From: Pyrenopolyporus hunteri
Taxonomy: Eukaryota > Ascomycota > Sordariomycetes > Xylariales > Hypoxylaceae
Assembly: GCA_902806595.1 (NCBI GenBank)
Contig: CADCXC010000009.1
Location: forward strand, 682,001-746,000
Length of the DNA stretch: 64,000 bases
Direction: 5' to 3'
The notes beneath the pieces were generated by a model that worked only from the letters and a program-made list of their open reading frames with translations, was not told the origin of the DNA and searched no databases. Position numbers and translations under genes: made by a program. Shown here in pieces: positions 10,941 to 22,731 of this stretch; the first letter of the stretch is position 1; each line of letters opens with the position of its first letter.

Positions 10941-13813
10941 TCACTGCAACTCAGCAGCAACGAGTTTCAAAATCTCTTCGACGCCCTTCCGTGCATTCTT
11001 GGGATTCTTAGCAACGGCCTGCCAGACCTCTCCGTGACGAGGCTCGACGGAAACACACTTGGACACGACCTCTTCGCGCTTCTCCTGCGTGCCGTGCTCC
11101 AGCAGGAACTTGTAGTACCAGGCCCAGCTATCGCCGAGATCTGCGTCGCGCACTAGCGCCTTCTCGAACCAGTTCTGGGCCTTCTCGAGCCGGCGCTCGC
11201 CCCAGAAGATGCGCGCCACGGCCACCAGCAGCGTCGGGTCGTTGTCCACCTCCTTGATGGCCTCCAGCGCGCGGGGCTTCCGCTGCGGCCGCGCCGTCAG
11301 GTGCCAGATCTTCTCACTCCACAGGATCCCTTGTTCTGGCTTCGGCACGTCGCGTAGTGCCCGCTCCATCAGCGATTCTGCCTGCTTCATGTTCTGCGCC
11401 CGCCGCTCTACGCGCACCGACTCGCACCATAACTCCGCGGATTTGGGCACGGCGAGGCGCGCCCGGTCAAGCACCGAACGGGCCTTGGGGAGCTGGCCGA
11501 GTTTCTCTTCGAGGCGGGAGTAGAGTAGCCAGAGCGGAACCGATTTCGGTACTGCCTTGACTCCTGTGCTGTAGGCTTCTCGAGCTTGCAGGGGCTTCCC
11601 TAGATCCTCGTAGATCTGGCCCTTCATCATCCAGAGCTTGGCGGAGGCGGGGAAGAGGTTAAGAGCCTGCTGGACGAGATCTAGCGCTGCGTCAAGGTCA
11701 TCCAGCTGGCGTTCGAAGGCGGCACTCTTCATCCAGACACGATCCGTCGGAGCTTCCTGCCGGGCCGTCTTTAGTAGACTTCGTGCCTGCTCGATGTGGC
11801 CGTTTTCAGCCTCTAGTTTCACGGCTGCTAACCAAATATCCTCGTTATTCGGATTCTGTTGGAACGCTCTGGCCAAAACGCGGCGTGCGTTGTCGATCTC
11901 CCCGGCTTGCCACTTCTCCTTCGCAAGCATCATCCACAGCACTTCGCTGCGAGGTACGGCGTTGACGGCCTTCTCGAGAACCTGCCACAGATCCTCCTTC
12001 GTTCCGTGATTCCTTTCGAGATCCGCGGCCGCCAGCCAAACCGTCTTGCTCGTCGGGAATACTCGAAGCGCGTATGCGTAAATAGCCCGAGCCGTTTCGT
12101 ACATACCCCGATTAATACTTCCCCGAGCATCATCTAACCAGGTGTCTTTGCGGTCGTCGTCTTCATCAAGCCCGTAACCGAGGGTTTCTCGGATGATCGC
12201 GCCGCATGTGACTATAGCACCCTCTTGTTCGCACTTCTCCGCCTCTGCTATCCATTCCTCGCGTTTGGGCATGGCGGACTCCTTCACGAGAACCTGGGCA
12301 GCACGCTTCATGACGTTGACCTTCTCTCCCTGCCCTAACTGCTCCTGCAATCTTGCGGCGGCTATCCATATTTCGTGGGATGTCGGACAATGCTTGCGAG
12401 CCTTGTTCAGCACCTTTTGCGCATTCTCCGGGGTCTCGAGCCTAGCCAAGGCTAACCACAAGTCCACAGACAACGGAATGAGTTCCGTAGCTTTCGCTAG
12501 GAGTAGCCTGGCGTCGTCGGGGTCTTCTTCTAGGTTGACAGCCTCCTTCCACAAAGCCTCCGATTCGGGAATGTGGTCCAAAGCGTGCCGTATAACCCGT
12601 TTCTTCGATCTCGTGTCCTCTTCTAACTTCATCGCCTCGACCCACAACCTCACGGAGCGGTTGTTCTTGTGGATCGCTTGCGCGGCAATGATTTTGGCGT
12701 TACGCCCCTCGTTGAGTCGGATGCTTTCGAGCCAGACGTCCTCGTTCTTAGGACAGTGTTCGCAGCCCCGGGCAATAACGTTCCGCGCTGCTACTATCTT
12801 GCCCGCCAGCTCCTCGAGACGGGCGGCGGCGATCCAGCCCGGGCCATTATTCGGGTTCGTTTTAATGACAGACTCCAGCAGTTCTCTAACCCTGTTGATG
12901 TCGCCCACCTGGGCCGCGCTTTCTGGTAGTTGGGTTTTCGCTAGACTCGTAAGATAGCCTTTGGGGTCGACGCTCGTTGCGCTTCCGCTCTGGGATGCTT
13001 GGTCGAGCCTAACCTGAAGGACCTTGTCTCTGGCCTGCCCGATCTTGGCAAAGTTTGTCATCGTACCATCTTGAGTGCTCGAACCGCCGGTCGTCGTTGC
13101 CGTGCCGTCGTCGACCACAGTGGTCCCGAGCTCGCCAGCGCTCCCGGCGGCGGCCAATACGCTATCGGGAACAACATAGAAGCGCTGTTGTCGTGCTTGT
13201 TTGCTCCGCCTATTCTTTCCGGTAAGATCGCCAACCTCGGGCAGCGCCGCCCACTCTTCTTCGGTGACGCTTTCAAGTCCTCTCTTCAGGTCGGCGAACT
13301 GCTGTTGGATCTTCGGATTTTTGCGCTCGTATTCTTCTCGTTCTGCTTTTTCGCGGGCTTCCCTATTCGTGTGAAACAATCGTCGGTAATCTGCTCAAGC
13401 TAACTTTGGGATGAATTGTGAACTAGCTGGGGATAAATGGGGGAACTTGAACAGGAAATAACTAACCTTCTTGCTCTCCGCCGCTTGTCCATCTTCTCAT
13501 CTATTTCCCGGTATATCCTATCGGCTTCATCGTCGTCCTTGTCGTAGACACCGCCGGCAAAGAGGCCAACTTCGTTGTCGGGGTCCTGATACCGGTCATC
13601 GTTGTCGTCTTCTTCGTCTTTCTTGCTTGCGGCATCGCCGAATCCTAGTTGCGCGGCTCGTTTCGCGAGGGCTTCCTTGATCTGGTCTTCCGAGGGGCCT
13701 TCTCTAGCTGGACCTAAATCAGAGCGTGTCGTGAAGCCTGTCGCACCACGACCTAAACCTGCGACGTAGTTCTCGGGCGCCGGCTGGCTCAAGAAATCGC
13801 GTCGCCCCGTCAT
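10941..13813 (-). CDS. PRP6: Pre-mRNA splicing factor Prp6 (U4/U6.U5 tri-snRNP)
   Basis: CDS complement(join(10941..13362,13467..13813)), 922 residues. Prp6 is a U5 snRNP protein that bridges U5 with U4/U6 in the tri-snRNP in the nucleus. The first exon carries the PRP1 N-terminal domain (start MTGRRDFLSQPAPENYVAGL) and an acidic DKDDDEADRIYREIDEKMDK segment. The second carries the helical HAT/TPR-like repeats (about 230-900), visible as repeated Trp-containing helices such as LWLALARLE and LWMMLAKEKW. The 104-nt intron uses donor GTTAGT and acceptor AATAG and restores RRARREAREKAEREE, the expected family sequence; the nearer-looking AG at GAGCAG would give a stop. Length matches the family. 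It is divergent from DIM1, with about 480 bp between start codons. Confidence 0.93.
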
Positions 13814-14291
13814 ATTGCCTAACCGCGATTCGGACTGAACCGATAGGAATACTTCTCGTAGCTCATGCGATTTTTTAAGAAGACGATACGACGCGAAGGT
13901 TGGCTACGCGCTAGAGTAGACCAACGCAAGTGGCGGAAGTGATGCCTTTCAGATTGATTCGATTCGATTTAAAGAATGTTCTAAGAGAAGTTACTTATGA
14001 GATGTACCGCTAAAGAAGGCGAAGGCACTAAGAGCTGCCCGCAGGTGCAGGTGTGGGGCCCTGCAAAGTCGCTGATGCAGGGATGCGGATAACGATAACA
14101 AGCCACTATTAGCCACAAACACCAAAAATTTGGAAAAAGTACCCTGAAAGTTCACGCCTGCAATCGCATTGCCCCTCTGCCCCTCCGTTCCTCTACCCTC
14201 AAACAGCACCTGTCGCATTCTCCGAAGAGTGCGATATCCGCGGATCTCAGGGCATTTCGATCCCTTCAATTCTAAGAATCAAGGGCCAAAA
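13814..14291. promoter_or_regulatory. Divergent promoter region between PRP6 and DIM1
   Basis: The start codons of PRP6 (minus) and DIM1 (plus) are 478 bp apart, so both promoters must lie here. No element could be assigned with confidence. An open frame in phase with DIM1 extends upstream to 14169 but does not resemble the family N-terminus, so it is taken as leader. Confidence 0.6.
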
Positions 14292-15560
14292 ATGGCAAAA
14301 GCAAAGACAGCCAAGCGCAGCAACGCAAGCTCGGGTCCCTACGAACGGCCATCCAAGCAAGCCGCGGCTAACAATGTCTTCAAATTCAGCAAGGATTTCG
14401 GCCAGCATATTCTCAAGAACCCGGGTATCGCGGAGACAATAGTTGCGAAGGCATACCTGAAGCCCACCGACACCGTCCTCGAAGTCGGTCCTGGTACCGG
14501 TAACTTGACAGTCAAGATCCTCGAACAGGCCAAGAAGGTCATTGTATGTTCCCGCGGCCAGCGCATACCGTATCACGAACCATTGAACTAATGGGGGCTG
14601 CAAATAGGCAGTTGAAATGGACCCTCGAATGGCCGCCGAAACGACGAAGCGCGTACAGGGAAAGCCGGAGCAGAGAAAACTAGAAGTTCTCCTCGGAGAC
14701 GTGATCAAGACTACGCTGCCCTCCTTCGATGTGTGTATCTCAAATACACCTTACCAAATCTCGTCGCCCCTGGTCTTCAAGCTCCTCTCCCTCCCGAACC
14801 CTCCAAGGACATGCGTCCTCATGTTCCAACGCGAATTCGCCCTGCGCCTTACCGCTCGCCCGGGCGATCCCCTCTACTGTCGTCTATCCGTCAATGCGCA
14901 ATTCTGGGCCCGTACGTCGCCTTTCTCTTCATGTTCCTACTCGCCCTCTAAGAAGTGACGCTAAATCTGGTTATTATAGGTATAACACACATCCTAAAAG
15001 TCGGCAGGAACAACTTCCGACCGCCTCCCCAAGTCGACTCGAGCGTCGTGCGCATCGAGCCTAAGCTCGGATCGGAGCGCCCCAACATCAGCTTCGAAGA
15101 ATGGGACGGCATGCTGCGGGTGTGTTTCAACCGCAGGAACAAGACGCTAAGGGCGTCGTGGCTTGGTAACAAGGAAGTGCTAGCCATGCTAGAACGGAAT
15201 TACCGGCTCTGGTGCGCTACGAACAACATCCCTGTGGACGATACCATTGCCGAGGACGAGGATGACGAGGACGACGCCATGGAGATCGACGAGAATGAGC
15301 CGCCGACTGCAGGCGACGAAGAGGAATGGGGCGGCATCACGGATGCTGCCGCCGACGTAGATAACGCCTCCAAAGAAGACGGCCAGAAGACGAAGAGCAA
15401 GCGAAAGAAGACGGCGGTCGCCTTGCTGGTGAGGGAAAAGGTCCGGAAGGTCCTCGAGGACGTGACCGACCTCGCCGACAAGAGAAGCGGTAAATGCGAC
15501 GAGAACGACTTCCTCCGCCTACTTGCGGCATTTAATGCGGAAGGGATCCATTTCTCGTAG
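14292..15560 (+). CDS. DIM1: 18S rRNA adenine dimethyltransferase Dim1
   Basis: CDS join(14292..14543,14608..14911,14980..15560), 378 residues. Dim1 dimethylates two adjacent adenosines near the 3' end of 18S rRNA and is needed for pre-rRNA processing in the nucleolus and cytoplasm. Seen here: the SAM-binding motif EVGPGTGNL (64-72), AVEMDPR after the first splice junction (acidic ribose-binding position), LLGDVIKT, and the catalytic motif NTPYQ (130-134). The C-terminal KVGRNNFRPPPQVDSSVVRI and CFNRRNKTLRASW are typical. Both introns are GT-AG and join in frame. The start MAKAKTAKRS is the usual basic N-terminus; the longer in-frame ATG at 14169 is rejected. Unusual is an acidic insertion (about 272-316), rich in Asp and Glu, inside the C-terminal domain. 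Confidence 0.95.
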
Positions 15561-15879
15561 ATTTTCTTTTGGCAAACTTGGTGTCGCATGAATGATTTAC
15601 GGCAATCCGGCGTTTTCAGGGGTCACATTACGGCTTATACGCATAGGGCATTAGGAGTTACGGCGTTATGAGAGAGCGAGAGAGAGACATGCGGCAAATA
15701 GTGGTATCGCATGTGATATGCTGCTTCTGCCCGAAAGTAAGGATAATTACTAGGTTATGACACTTATAAAAGTCAATCGCGCAGAGCGACTCGTTCCACC
15801 GTTCCATTCCAACCGGACTCCCGATTCCGTATCATGAGACCCTTTTTGACTACTAATCGCCATCCGTCAATTTATTTAT

Positions 15880-16458
15880 TTATTTACTTCCGCCGAACCA
15901 GCTCGAGATGCCGCTCTTGGCCTTGGACGCCTCGGCCTCGACCTTCTTGTCGAACTCGTCCACCTTCTTCAGAGCAGTGGTCTTGGCGTCCTTTGCGTAG
16001 GCCTCGGCCTCGGCGGCGGCCTTTTGCAGTTCGGATTGCGTCTTGTTAAGCTTGGGATGTGTTAGAACCTGCCGAAGGAAAGATAACTTAAAGCGGAAGT
16101 ATGTTTAGGTACTTACGGCGTGGTCGACCTTCGCGCCGGCTTGCGCGCCGTACTTCTCGGCGTCTTTCTTGGCCTCCTCTCCCCGGCCGGGCAGCTCCGA
16201 CTTGAATTGGGCTGAGACTCTGTGGGCGTCGGCTGTGTTTTCGTGTTAGCCACCGTGGGATACCCAAATAGCGCAAATTACTGGTATTATGAAGAGGGGA
16301 TATATATGGCGGGATGGGAATGAAGATAGAACGGGAATAATAGTACCTTCGGCTTGCTTCTGAGCGACCTTGGTGTTGCCGCCGGCGCTGTACAGGTAGT
16401 AGCCAATACCACCCGCAGCGGTTAGGCCGATGGCGAGGGGTAATCTGGACTTGGACAT
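15880..16458 (-). CDS. Small membrane-anchored coiled-coil protein (fungal 'calcofluor white hypersensitive' type)
   Basis: CDS complement(join(15880..16050,16117..16232,16347..16458)), about 132 residues. The N-terminus MSKSRLPLAIGLTAAGGIGY forms one membrane helix (about 6-24). The rest is a charged, Ala/Lys/Glu-rich helix likely to form a coiled coil, ending in ISSWFGGSK. From memory, fungal genomes carry this architecture under the name 'calcofluor white hypersensitive protein'; the biochemical role is not established. Introns use GTACTA...ACACAG and GTAAGT...CCCAAG. For the second intron a nearer acceptor (CGGCAG) would add six codons. The CCCAAG site is preferred because a CTAAC branch motif sits about 12 nt before it. 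None of the exons is longer than 171 nt, so simple ORF calling misses the gene. Confidence 0.78.
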
Positions 16459-17667
16459 TGCGACGGTGGTAGGTATGTGTGGGTGAGTATATAGGGGTAG
16501 GTTGATCCAAAATCGATTAATCGATTTTATATATTCAGGAAGAGATGCCTTTGTCCGTTTGGATGGCTACGGTTGTACTTCGTGCGTATGGAGAAGGGTA
16601 GTGATGATGGAAGTTGAGGTTATTGGACTAAGATGAAGTTGTAGAAAGGACGAAGAGTTTAAAATTTATTACGACGAATCACTTGGGCACGGCTACGTAG
16701 GAAATATAAAACATACGACCTTGACCTAGCTCCCAGGCGCCTGCCGAACTGCGACCTGCGACCTGATGGGCGATTAGTCCAGAGGGTTACGGTTACTTGA
16801 TGGGGTGTTCCATTGTCAGAAGATACATGACGTAGCTCATGTCGAAAGCGGGTGGGGAGGAGAGGTATAATACGGAATAGAGACTTCAGAGTGACATAGT
16901 TGATGGCCAAGATATAGTAGTCTATTTAGGTTCCTTTCAAGTTCTCTTTTCTCTCTCCAGGCCTGGTCTCATCTACATACCCCCCACTTCGAAAGCTTAC
17001 ACAGTTACATGGTACAAACGGGCGATGATCTAGCTTCAAATTTCCATACCGAGACTAACCTAGGGCTGCCTAGCCAGCTACCTACCTCATTATGGATTAA
17101 GGATTGGAGATTATTCTCAAATTACATCATTCACCACATTCTTGATATCGCGAAGTTCAAGCTGTGGGTATTGACATTATTATCACTATTCTCTTTTTTT
17201 AAAAAGCCTAGATCCATTGTTTACCTTTCTCCACACGTACATATGTATCGTACGTACATATGCATAGCCGAACGTATGCTAGTTTGAGGCTTAGCGAACT
17301 CTGGATCCGCTAAACTGGCATCGAATAACTTGCGGCTTCCAAGCACAACTTGTTTTTAGCCTCATTCGTCATTGATGTCGCTTTCCCGGCGCGTACGCCT
17401 TTAGCTTCCTAACCCGATCCTGGATAGCACCATCTTTGATCTCGGAGCGTCCTGTCTCCTTCCCCTCTCTCGTCTCTCGTAATTGCGTCTTTCCGGTTGA
17501 CAGATGCTGAGCTATACGTTTGTGGTTGAATGTGTAAACAGAGCTTAGTCTGTCATTACCCCATAGTTAAAGCCCGTTACAGTCGATGATTAACGCCTAC
17601 CTTGATCCTTATGTCATTACCAACTACGCGATAGCTTCCATTATGCTAAGATCTTCCGTACCGAACG
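16459..17667. other. Divergent intergenic region, no gene seen
   Basis: This 1.2-kb interval separates the minus-strand small membrane protein from the plus-strand DysF gene, so it contains both promoters. No open frame within it has family features. The leader of the DysF gene is probably the pyrimidine-rich stretch around 17390-17660. Confidence 0.55.
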
Positions 17668-19044
17668 ATGCCCAAGACCAACGCGCATCTGCGCAGTTCC
17701 CGTCGCGTTCTTCCACTGAGAGATAGCGAGATTGATCATGAGATTAGCCTAGTCGACCACTCGGCACCAATCGAAGAGCCTCGGCCTCCCACCACCGAAA
17801 TGGGCGACGACGTCGATCGTTTCGCCTCGAATCAACCCTTGATCTCACCCGAAAGTCGGGTCCCATCCACCCAGCCTCCCGGGCCGGAGGATGCCCCACC
17901 GAAAGACAACGTCGCTACCGAGGCGGGTCCTTCCAGCGATCACGATACATCTAAGGGCTCCGTAAAAGACGCTGGAGGCTCGGTAGCCGGGAAAGAGCCC
18001 GCCTCGGGAGAGGATGGCCTCAAGCCGCTTCCTAGTAAAAGGAAATCCCGTGCTCGTTCACCTAAAGAGCCGGAAACAGCAATTGATATACTGTACGAGA
18101 ACCAACGCGGCGGGTTTCTATGTGGCATCCCTCTATTCTCCGCCGCGGCATTGGGCAACCTGGATCCCCCGCCTTGGACCAACTTTGCTCACAAGCCCAG
18201 CCCGACCGACATACACACCGCCCAAGTGCCCGATCCGAGCTGGGAATGGGCCTGGCCCGAGTGGCGCGTGAATCGGGACGAGTGTAGAGAGATCGATAGC
18301 GACGGCTGGGAATACTCGTTCATGTTCTCTAAGAAATTCTCGTGGCACGGGCCTAAGTGGTACAATTCGTTCGTACGGAGGAGAGCGTGGATCAGAATGC
18401 GGGTCAAGAAGGGCCTCGGATATCAGATGAACGACCCGTATATGAATAACGAATATTTCACGGTGACTCCCGTGAGGAGCGTGGCAGAGCAAGCGAGCAT
18501 CAGTCAGCTGTCGGGTCGCGTATCTCAGGATACGCGTAGAAGGTCCAGAGATAGTATATTGGGATTTGAAGACGACGCGGAAGCCCAGGTGGAACTAACG
18601 ACGATCGACGAGCTCATGCTAGTCCTAAGGAGGTCGCGTATCGACCGGGAAAAGCTCGAGGCCGTGGAGAACTACATCACGCATTGCTCGGACGATCTAG
18701 AGAAATTGCAAGACAACATGCACGAGATCATGTCCATGTTCGTGTTCCAGGCGACGCGGCAGCTGCTCTTGGCACGGCTCACGCAACTTCACGACGAGCA
18801 GGCGGGCGAGGACCAAAAGGGAAAATCGCCCGCGACGCAGCGTAAAGCCGAGCACCTCGCCGCGGCGATTAAGCACGCGGACGAGGAAGTCCGGAGATTA
18901 GAGTACTGGAGCGACATCAAGGGCATGGCAGAGAGCGGCGAATCCGGGGGCGCTGTGGACTGCGGCAAGGGGTGGGATAGTGGCTGGGAAGGGCTCGACA
19001 AAAGCGGCCCTCGGGGCGTCAGGCCAGACGGCGACCTTCCGTAA
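17668..19044 (+). CDS. DysF (dysferlin/peroxin) domain protein, Mug65/Spo73-like
   Basis: Single exon, 458 residues. Residues about 137-266 form a DysF domain: an N-terminal part starting ILYENQRGGFLCGIPLFS, then paired Trp/Arg motifs such as WEWAWPEWRVNRD, WEYSFMFSKKFSWHGPKW and RRRAWIRMR. This is the pattern of the C-terminal domain of Pex23/24-type peroxins, but the multi-pass membrane part of those peroxins is absent. The match is therefore better to DysF-only proteins such as fission yeast Mug65 or yeast Spo73, linked to meiosis and prospore membranes. The first 130 residues are disordered; residues about 300-440 are charged and helical, probably coiled coil. No membrane segment is seen. 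Function in a filamentous fungus is not known to me. Confidence 0.75.
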   Translation: MPKTNAHLRSSRRVLPLRDSEIDHEISLVDHSAPIEEPRPPTTEMGDDVDRFASNQPLISPESRVPSTQPPGPEDAPPKDNVATEAGPSSDHDTSKGSVKDAGGSVAGKEPASGEDGLKPLPSKRKSRARSPKEPETAIDILYENQRGGFLCGIPLFSAAALGNLDPPPWTNFAHKPSPTDIHTAQVPDPSWEWAWPEWRVNRDECREIDSDGWEYSFMFSKKFSWHGPKWYNSFVRRRAWIRMRVKKGLGYQMNDPYMNNEYFTVTPVRSVAEQASISQLSGRVSQDTRRRSRDSILGFEDDAEAQVELTTIDELMLVLRRSRIDREKLEAVENYITHCSDDLEKLQDNMHEIMSMFVFQATRQLLLARLTQLHDEQAGEDQKGKSPATQRKAEHLAAAIKHADEEVRRLEYWSDIKGMAESGESGGAVDCGKGWDSGWEGLDKSGPRGVRPDGDLP

Positions 19045-20325
19045 TAGATCGGGCTTTTTCTTCTTCTTCTATACTTGCTTATCATGGCCATGGCACAAGC
19101 GTTTATGCATAGGGCTCGGGAGTAAAAGGGGGTTCTTGTTCTTATTCTTGTCCTCGTTCATGTTCTTTTTTTTTTCGGGGGGACGGGGGGATACCATACG
19201 ATTCTAATTCTTAAAAGGCTTATGCCTCGTGTTGCTGCTGCCGCTTCGGCAAGCAGGCAAAGAAATAATGTCACACTACATGATACCGAAGAGAAGAGAA
19301 AAGAAAAATTCAAATATTGAACAACGGACGAAGGAAACGAACGACTGACAAGCCCAGGTAGCCGAGCCAAGCTTTTCTGCTGCGCCGAAATCCTTGGTGG
19401 TGGGCTGGCTTATTTACCTAGCTTATTAATCCCACGATAATCAGCCGCGCCCGCCCCCCCCTCGAAGTTGTCTAGCTGCCTTACCCAGCTGCCTACCTTT
19501 ATCTGAGCGTACCACCACGTCCGCCGCGTGGTGGGCTTACTGGACATATGTACGTAGGTATGTATGTATGTATGTCTTATCGCCGGGCCGAGACCAATCG
19601 CCAATACGACCCGACCACGAACGATGATGGGCGAGCGAGCGACGGCGAACTGTGATGTGAACCTGAGGGTTTTCTCCGCCCCCCAATTTTGGGTCGTGGG
19701 TAGCGCTGACCGCCTCTCGGAGTGCGGCTGCGACTGCGACTGCAACGAGAGATAGGGAGGGAGGGAGCGAGACGTCACGTCGGGGAATATAAAAATAGAT
19801 ACATGTATCACACCTAGCTACCTACCTACATGCCCGACGGGCGCGCGCGCCTAGGTAAGTAAGATATGTAGGCAGCTACCTGGACAGGAGGCGGGTAGAC
19901 AGGTAGACGGGTAAGAGTAGGCAGGGGGACCCAACGCCAATATTGGCAGTCCAGCTGCAAGATTCGATATTGCGCTGGATCTAATCGTAGGTGGCGCTCG
20001 CGATAGATTGCGGTCGGGCTCAGAACGGCAGCCCGGCCTAGCCGACGCCGTACGCGACTATTTGTCACGCGCGGTCTAGATCGCGAGATTGCGAGATTGC
20101 GAGATTGCGAGATTTTTTTTCTTCTTCCCCCTTTCTTCTCTTCTCGACGTTGGATAGGCATGTAGATATGTATGCAGATAGATAAGGCGTGCTTTGACGG
20201 GTGATGTGGTGGATGGGAGACTCATAAAATGGCCGATATGCCGGCGCCCGAATTGCTTTTGTTGAAACTGGATTGTTGCAGGAAGGAATATTATCTATCT
20301 ACGCTTCGAATGAACTTCGCTCACG
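19045..20325. other. Intergenic region with tandem repeats, no gene seen
   Basis: The interval lies between two plus-strand genes and contains TAGGTA-type repeats (about 19545-19575 and 19805-19920) and a four-copy 8-mer repeat. No frame shows domain features. At 20310 a 14-codon uORF starts that overlaps the ATG of the next gene in another frame. Confidence 0.55.
20083..20114. repeat. Four tandem copies of GCGAGATT
   Basis: Four perfect head-to-tail 8-bp units are followed by a thymine run. They lie about 210 bp before the start codon of the hemerythrin-like gene. Confidence 0.9.
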
Positions 20326-22104
20326 ATGATTCTCTCGCGGAGGACGGCGAGTAGCGGTCTTTTCGTAGCCGGGCCTGCTTCTACTTCTACTTCTACTAGA
20401 ACTTCTTCCACCCATAGTAAACGATCGCGCTCGGATAAGGGCAAGGATAAGGTGGCTGTTCGCGGGCCTTGGGCGGACGGACCTTGGCCGCTCATCGAGG
20501 CTCCATCTCGGACTCAGACGGTATGCACCTCTTGCCGTGTCTTAGATTACCTCATCATGCCTTTTCTTTCGTACCTTACACCCTCAATTCGCCTATCGAA
20601 CGGCCGTGTAATGTTATGCCGGCAACTTAAACTTATACTACTTCATTGCATCTATCTTCCCTCATCTCTCTCATTTCTCACTCCTCATCCTCCCGGCCAT
20701 CCTTAGTTATGTAGGCTAACTAACATCACAACACAGATTTCCCACGCGGCACAACATATCGCAAATGAGGTCTCCCACGCGCACAATGCGATGCTACGCG
20801 GGCTTAACGCCCTGTATCTACAGGCGCCATTCATCCAGGCCTCCGCCGATGTCGCTGATTTCTGCTTCCTAGCCCGCGTTTGGGCTATTTGGGTACGGGA
20901 CTATCACGTGCTGAAGGAGGGAGTCATGGTGCCCGGGTTTGAGAATGTGCTAGGGCTAGAGAGGGGAAGGTTGGGATTGGTTTTGAAGGGTGATGATCGA
21001 GGTATAAAGGGGGAAGAGGTTATTGATGTGAGGAGTGGCCACGCTGAGGCCGAAGAAGATGGTGAAGAAGAGAGCGGTGAAACCGGAAAGGGGAAGGGGA
21101 AGGGTAAAGAAAGAGAAGACGTGAGCGCGAACGACATACCAACTCTCCTAAAAACGGTAATCGACTACGCCGGCGCAACGCACTCAGATCCATCCACTTA
21201 CTCGCCTTCCACGCTCCAAAATCTCCTCATCTCCCTCGCCAACACGCTCGTCCCACACCTACACACGCAGATCTCAGTCCTACTCAGTATGCAAGAGCTC
21301 TGCTTCGAACTGACCCCATCCTCTTCTCCCACCTCCGGATCATTCCAACACCTAGCTCTATCATCGAACCCCCCTCCCTTATCCGGCCTATCACCTCCAT
21401 CCCCAGCCCTATCATCATCCTCCTCCTCCTCGATACACCGGGCAGCAGTCCCACAACCCAAATCCCAGACCGCAGCGTCGCCACCAACACCGGCGTCAAC
21501 ACCGCCGCCGGTCCTCTCAACACCACCAGCACAAACACTACCACCAACAACAACGACAACAACAACGACGAAAGCCCAAGCCAAAGCCCAAGCCAAACTC
21601 GAAGCCCTCGTCTCCGCGCGCGCCGCGCGCCTCACGCAGACGTACCTCGCGGCCGAAGCGGCCTTCAGCCGCGCCGCGGACCCGTACACGCTCCTGCCGC
21701 TGATCGTGCGGCTGCGGGACGCGGCGGGCGCCAGGTACGAGCGAAGCCGTAACCACAGTAGCCACCGCCGCCGCGGGGGTACCGGCGCTGATAGTCCGGG
21801 TAGCACCAACAGCAACAGCAGTAGCAATAGTAACAGTAATAGCGCGGGGGCTAGGGGTAGTAGTTATATGATCGGGAACGGCGCGGCTGGTGTGGCCGAG
21901 ACGTGGCCGCGGCTCTCGGTCGCGGCGGTCCACGCGGTCGCGGACCGGTTGTCGCCGAGGCACGCGGGGGCGTGGCGGTTCCTGCCGAGCGATGTGTGGG
22001 GGCGGCGGAGGGAGTTGGTTGGTGCTGGGGTTGGGGAGCGTGATCATGTTGGGGGGGAAGAAGGACGGGGGGAAGGGGAAGGGAAGACTGTGGAAGAGAA
22101 ATAA
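20326..22104 (+). CDS. Hemerythrin-like (HHE) domain protein
   Basis: CDS join(20326..20520,20737..22104), 520 residues. The 216-nt intron runs GTATGC to ACACAG with a GGCTAACTAAC branch region and keeps the frame. The start of exon 2 reads AAQHIANEVSHAHNAMLRGL, then FLARVWAIWVRDYHVLKEGV and MVPGFENVLG. This is the fungal HHE pattern, in which His and Glu side chains on helices bind a di-iron or other metal centre; the positions HNAM, YHVLKE and PGFE are the expected ligand regions. The rest of the domain is split by a basic/acidic low-complexity insert (about 140-175) and resumes with IDYAGATHSD and LVPHLHTQISVLLSM. A long Pro/Ser/Thr/Asn-rich stretch and a GC-rich tail follow. The domain call rests on pattern memory and the iron-binding role is inference. 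Confidence 0.7.
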
Positions 22105-22731
22105 ATAGAAAGTTGGGGAGGAGGGGGTGATGTTTGGGTTGCGTGGGAAAGGGGTTAGAGTGAATGGGGATAGGGAATAGGGGGTAAGAAGGTTAGGAGA
22201 CGATGGGAGAAAGGGGTATAGATTGGGAGGGCAGGAAGATTATTAATACTGGGACGGGATATATAGACGTGAATGGTATTAGACGGGCGAATAAATGGCA
22301 ACATTAGATACTTCGGGATATCTCACCTCTGGGTACATAATTAGGTATTTAATCAAACCCATCATAAATGACGTTTAATACTTGCCTACGCAGGCACTTG
22401 GCCTAGACTTGTAAGATATAGGGCTACATACCTACCTACCTATGTTAGGTGTGTAGGTTAGGTAGTTTAGGGGATGGGACTGGGCATCAAGCCTTACCAG
22501 GCATAGAAGCACAACTCACCTAAACCCCTATTCCTACCTCTTGATATTTCACTTCACGCCGTGCGATACGACTTCATTTCATTCAATATTTTTTTTCTTC
22601 ATTGTGGTATCAATCATCCTATGCCACCCTATCTCATCTCACCTCACATCGTCACTTCATCATAGAGATACACTGCCGATCCAAGCCCTTTCACCTTCCT
22701 CTCTCCCTTCCATCCATCCATTTAATCCACC
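22105..22731. terminator. Convergent 3' region between the hemerythrin-like gene and DUG1
   Basis: Two genes converge here with 627 bp between stop codons, so both polyadenylation regions lie in this interval. It contains TAGGTA-type repeats at about 22428-22470. No discrete poly(A) signal was assigned. Confidence 0.45.

Noticed and set aside
13363..13400. Alternative PRP6 intron acceptor at GAGCAG
   Set aside because: It leads to a stop within a few codons, whereas AATAG restores the conserved RRARREAREK sequence.
14169..14291. In-frame N-terminal extension of DIM1
   Set aside because: The 41 extra residues do not resemble the family. MAKAKTAKRS is the usual basic start.
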